Source: Lysobacter alkalisoli
GTDB lineage: Bacteria; Pseudomonadota; Gammaproteobacteria; Xanthomonadales; Xanthomonadaceae
Direction of reading: 5' to 3'
Length of the DNA stretch: 64,000 nt
NCBI RefSeq assembly: GCF_006547045.1
Contig: NZ_CP041242.1
Coordinates: 1,250,001 to 1,314,000 of the forward strand
This document shows positions 60,729 through 64,000 of this stretch, piece after piece. Both the position numbers and the translations under genes were made by a program. The notes under the pieces were generated by a model. It was not told where the DNA came from and searched no databases. It saw only the letters and a list, made by a program, of their open reading frames with translations. Each line of letters begins with the position of its first letter. The first letter of the stretch is position 1.

Positions 60729-61804
60729 GCCGCGCCGAGACCCTGGTCGCCGCACCGCTGTCGGACAAGCGCGCGGCATTCCCGATAGTGGCCGTAGCGG
60801 GGCTGTTGCTCGCGCTGTTCGCTGCGCTGGTGACCAGCCTGTCCATCGGCCAGGTGGTGCTGTCGCCGGGCGAGGTGCTGCGCGGGCTGGCGGATTTCGG
60901 CAGCGGTTCGACCGAGTCGCGCATCGTCGTCGAGTTGCGCTTGCCGCGCGTGCTCGCGGCGGTGCTCGGCGGCGGCGCGTTGGGCCTGGCCGGGCTGCTG
61001 ATGCAGACGCTGTTCCGCAATCCGCTGGCCGATGCATGGTCGCTGGGCCTGATGGCGGGCGGACAGTTCGGCGCCGCGCTGGTGGTGGTTGCCGGCGCCG
61101 TGGTCGGCCCGGCGGCGCTGGAGCTGATCACCGGCCTGGCCGGACTGGGCATCGTCGCCGGATCGATACTCGGCACGCTGGCGGTCGCGCTGGCGATGGC
61201 GGCGATGGCACGGCGCGTGCACACCGTGACCTTGCTGGTGCTGGGCTTGATGCTCGGTTTCCTGGCGCAGGGTCTGATCAGCGTGCTGCTGCATTTCACC
61301 AACCGCACCCAGTCGCGCATGTTCTCGTCGTGGAACGACGCCACCTTCGCTTCGATGGTGTGGCCGGACTTTGCGACCCTGCTGCCGTTGCTGCTGGTCG
61401 GACTGGCGCTGGCGGTGTGGCTGGCCAAGCCGCTGACCGCGCTGCTGCTCGGCGAAACCTATGCCGAAAGCCTGGGCGTGAACGTGCCGCGGCTGCGCCG
61501 GCTGGTGCTGGCCGCGACCATCCTGCTGGCCGCACCGGTCACCGCGTTCTGCGGACCGGTGGCGTTCGTCGGCCTGATCACCCCACACCTGGCGCGCGGG
61601 CTGATCGGCTCGGCCCGGATCGGCGCGCTGATCCCGGCGACCTTGCTGCTGGGTGCTTTGCTGGCGCTGGCCGCGGACTTCGTCGTGCACCTGCCATGGA
61701 GCCAGCACTTCCTGCATCTGAACGCGATCCTCGCCATCCTCGGTGCGCCGGTGGTGATCGTGCTGCTGCTCAAGTCGCGCAGCCTGCGCGCGGCGGGAGG
61801 CTGA
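60725..61804 (+). CDS. FecCD/BtuC-family permease
   Basis: A 359-residue inner-membrane permease with about ten helices. Family hallmarks: RLPRVLAAVLGGGALGLAGL, LMQTLFRNPLADAWSLGL, SWNDATFASMVWPDF, AKPLTALLLGETYAESLGVN and CGPVAFVGLITPHLARGLIG (the coupling region that contacts the ATPase). Its start overlaps the binding-protein stop; the ATPase gene starts one base after its own stop. Functions as a homodimer in BtuC2D2-type importers. Confidence 0.93.
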   Translation: MSRAETLVAAPLSDKRAAFPIVAVAGLLLALFAALVTSLSIGQVVLSPGEVLRGLADFGSGSTESRIVVELRLPRVLAAVLGGGALGLAGLLMQTLFRNPLADAWSLGLMAGGQFGAALVVVAGAVVGPAALELITGLAGLGIVAGSILGTLAVALAMAAMARRVHTVTLLVLGLMLGFLAQGLISVLLHFTNRTQSRMFSSWNDATFASMVWPDFATLLPLLLVGLALAVWLAKPLTALLLGETYAESLGVNVPRLRRLVLAATILLAAPVTAFCGPVAFVGLITPHLARGLIGSARIGALIPATLLLGALLALAADFVVHLPWSQHFLHLNAILAILGAPVVIVLLLKSRSLRAAGG

Positions 61805-61805
61805 C

Positions 61806-62777
61806 ATGTTGATCCTGGATGAATTGCAGATCGGCTACGGCCGCAAGCTGCTGGCGACGCTGCCGCCGAGGGTCCGCGTCGAGGCGGGCGAGTTCGTCTG
61901 CCTGCTCGGCCGCAACGGGCAGGGCAAGTCGACCCTGTTGCGCACGCTCGGCGGCTTTCTCGCGCCGATCGCCGGCGAGGTCACGCTGCACGACAGCCCG
62001 GTGCGCAGCCTGCGCGGCGTGGAGCGTGCGCGTCGCATCGCTGTGGTGCTCACCGAGCGCCCGCAGGTCGGGGCGCTGGGCGTGACGGATCTGGTCGAGA
62101 TGGGCCGTCAGCCCTACACCGGTTGGGCCGGCGTGCTGACGGAGAAGGATCGTCGCATCGCGGCCACGGCGCTGGAGCAGGTCGGTGGTGCGCATCTGGC
62201 CGCGCGCACCGTCGACAGCCTCAGCGATGGCGAACGGCAGCGGGTGATGATCGCGCGCGCGCTGGCGCAGCAACCGGACGTGATGCTGCTCGACGAGATC
62301 ACCGCCTTCCTCGACCTGCCGAGCCGGGTCACCATCATCGACACCCTGCGCCGCATTGCCGCCGAACAGGGTGTCGCGATCATCCTGTCCAGCCACGACC
62401 TGGAGCTGTCACTGCAGACCGCCGACCGGCTGTGGCTGCTGCCGGGCGAGGGCCGCTTCATCGATGGCACGCCGGAAGACGTGGCCTTGTCCGGCGCCAT
62501 CGGCACGGCCTTCGACCAGGAGAACCTGATGTTCTCGCTGGATTCCGGACGCTTCGAGAGTTCAATGGCCGCCCACCGGTCGGTCTATCTGGAAGGCGAC
62601 GACGTGGCGACCCTCTGGTTGGCGCGTGCGCTGCGTCGTCGTGGCTACGGTTTGTCCACTCAGCCTGCCGAAGCGGCGCACCGCATCACCCCGGTGTCGT
62701 CAGGACGATGGCGGATCGATGGCGCGCGGGAGGCCGGGACCATCGCGAAAGCCCTCGACCTGCTGGCGACGCATTGA
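61806..62777 (+). CDS. ABC importer ATPase with C-terminal extension
   Basis: A 323-residue ATPase of the FecE/BtuD type. Walker A GRNGQGKST, signature LSDGERQRVMIARAL, Walker B VMLLDEITAFLDL and switch histidine ILSSHDLELSL are complete. FecE/FhuC proteins are usually about 255 residues; here about 70 extra residues follow (RFESSMAAHRSVYLEGDDVA to ALDLLATH), which may be a regulatory domain. Last gene of the importer operon, followed by a hairpin. Confidence 0.92.
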   Translation: MLILDELQIGYGRKLLATLPPRVRVEAGEFVCLLGRNGQGKSTLLRTLGGFLAPIAGEVTLHDSPVRSLRGVERARRIAVVLTERPQVGALGVTDLVEMGRQPYTGWAGVLTEKDRRIAATALEQVGGAHLAARTVDSLSDGERQRVMIARALAQQPDVMLLDEITAFLDLPSRVTIIDTLRRIAAEQGVAIILSSHDLELSLQTADRLWLLPGEGRFIDGTPEDVALSGAIGTAFDQENLMFSLDSGRFESSMAAHRSVYLEGDDVATLWLARALRRRGYGLSTQPAEAAHRITPVSSGRWRIDGAREAGTIAKALDLLATH

Positions 62778-62810
62778 GACCCGGAACGAAAGCCGCAGCC
62801 CGATAGAACG

Positions 62811-62840
62811 GAAGCCCCGCATGAGCGGGGCTTCTGATGG
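62811..62840. terminator. Hairpin terminator between convergent genes
   Basis: Perfect 10-bp stem GAAGCCCCGC / GCGGGGCTTC with loop ATGA, followed by TGATGG on the forward strand and CGTTCTATC on the reverse. T tracts are weak on both sides. It lies in the 83-base gap between the importer operon and gcvP. Confidence 0.6.
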
Positions 62841-62860
62841 GACCCGGTACGGGCAGGGCG

Positions 62861-64000
<1,140 letters not shown>

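Overview
The window looks like a chromosome segment from a high-GC gammaproteobacterium of the Lysobacteraceae (Xanthomonadaceae), most like Lysobacter, Luteimonas or a relative. This is inferred from GC-rich codon use, gene order (pyrG-kdsA-eno-ftsB-ispD-ispF-truD; surE-pcm-yqaA-nlpD; miaA-hfq-hflX-hflK-hflC-purA) and the type of intergenic hairpin repeats. No rRNA or tRNA gene was recognised.

Bases 1-27300 are mainly core chromosome: the 3'-truncated topoisomerase IV gene parE, a globin, CTP synthase, KDO-8-P synthase, enolase, the divisome gene ftsB (interrupted by a frameshift), a fused ispD-ispF frame, truD, stationary-phase repair genes (surE, pcm), an envelope LytM protein, rlmE, ftsH, folP, putP, and the miaA-hfq-hflX-hflK-hflC-DUF2065 run followed by purA.

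Bases 27300-38200 hold stress-type accessory genes: a fasciclin protein, a frameshifted TPR lipoprotein, a drug-efflux MFS protein, hemerythrin, an ABC1/UbiB-type kinase, an SDR, a CBS-domain protein, a ChaB protein, two small hydrophilic ORFs and a phospholipase-D/cardiolipin-synthase-like enzyme.

Bases 38480-48220 form a partial denitrification and NO-response island: hemN-fnr, quinol NO reductase, nnrS, a SirB2-like protein, nirK-nirV-SCO, azurin and a small Cys-tailed protein. FNR/DNR-type boxes precede hemN, norB, nnrS and nirK, and another precedes the distant globin at 1945. No nitrate or N2O reductase lies in the window, so the visible pathway is nitrite to NO to N2O.

Bases 50230-55330 are a lower-GC accessory island next to a metallo-beta-lactamase-fold/LysR pair. 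An attC-like site, a two-gene cassette (receiver-like protein plus soluble histidine kinase), a broken second attC-like site and an IS3-family remnant sit beside a reverse-strand operon. That operon encodes a DUF5131/Gp37-Gp68 three-cysteine protein and two different three-Cys-motif partner (TcmP-like) proteins. This is the best candidate for an undescribed system.

Bases 55527-62777 carry a TetR gene with paired operators, a divergent saccharopine-dehydrogenase-like enzyme, and a TonB receptor divergent from a BtuFCD/FecBCDE-type importer operon across a Zur/Fur-like dyad. The window ends in a 5'-truncated gcvP with an intergenic-type hairpin repeat apparently inserted in frame.
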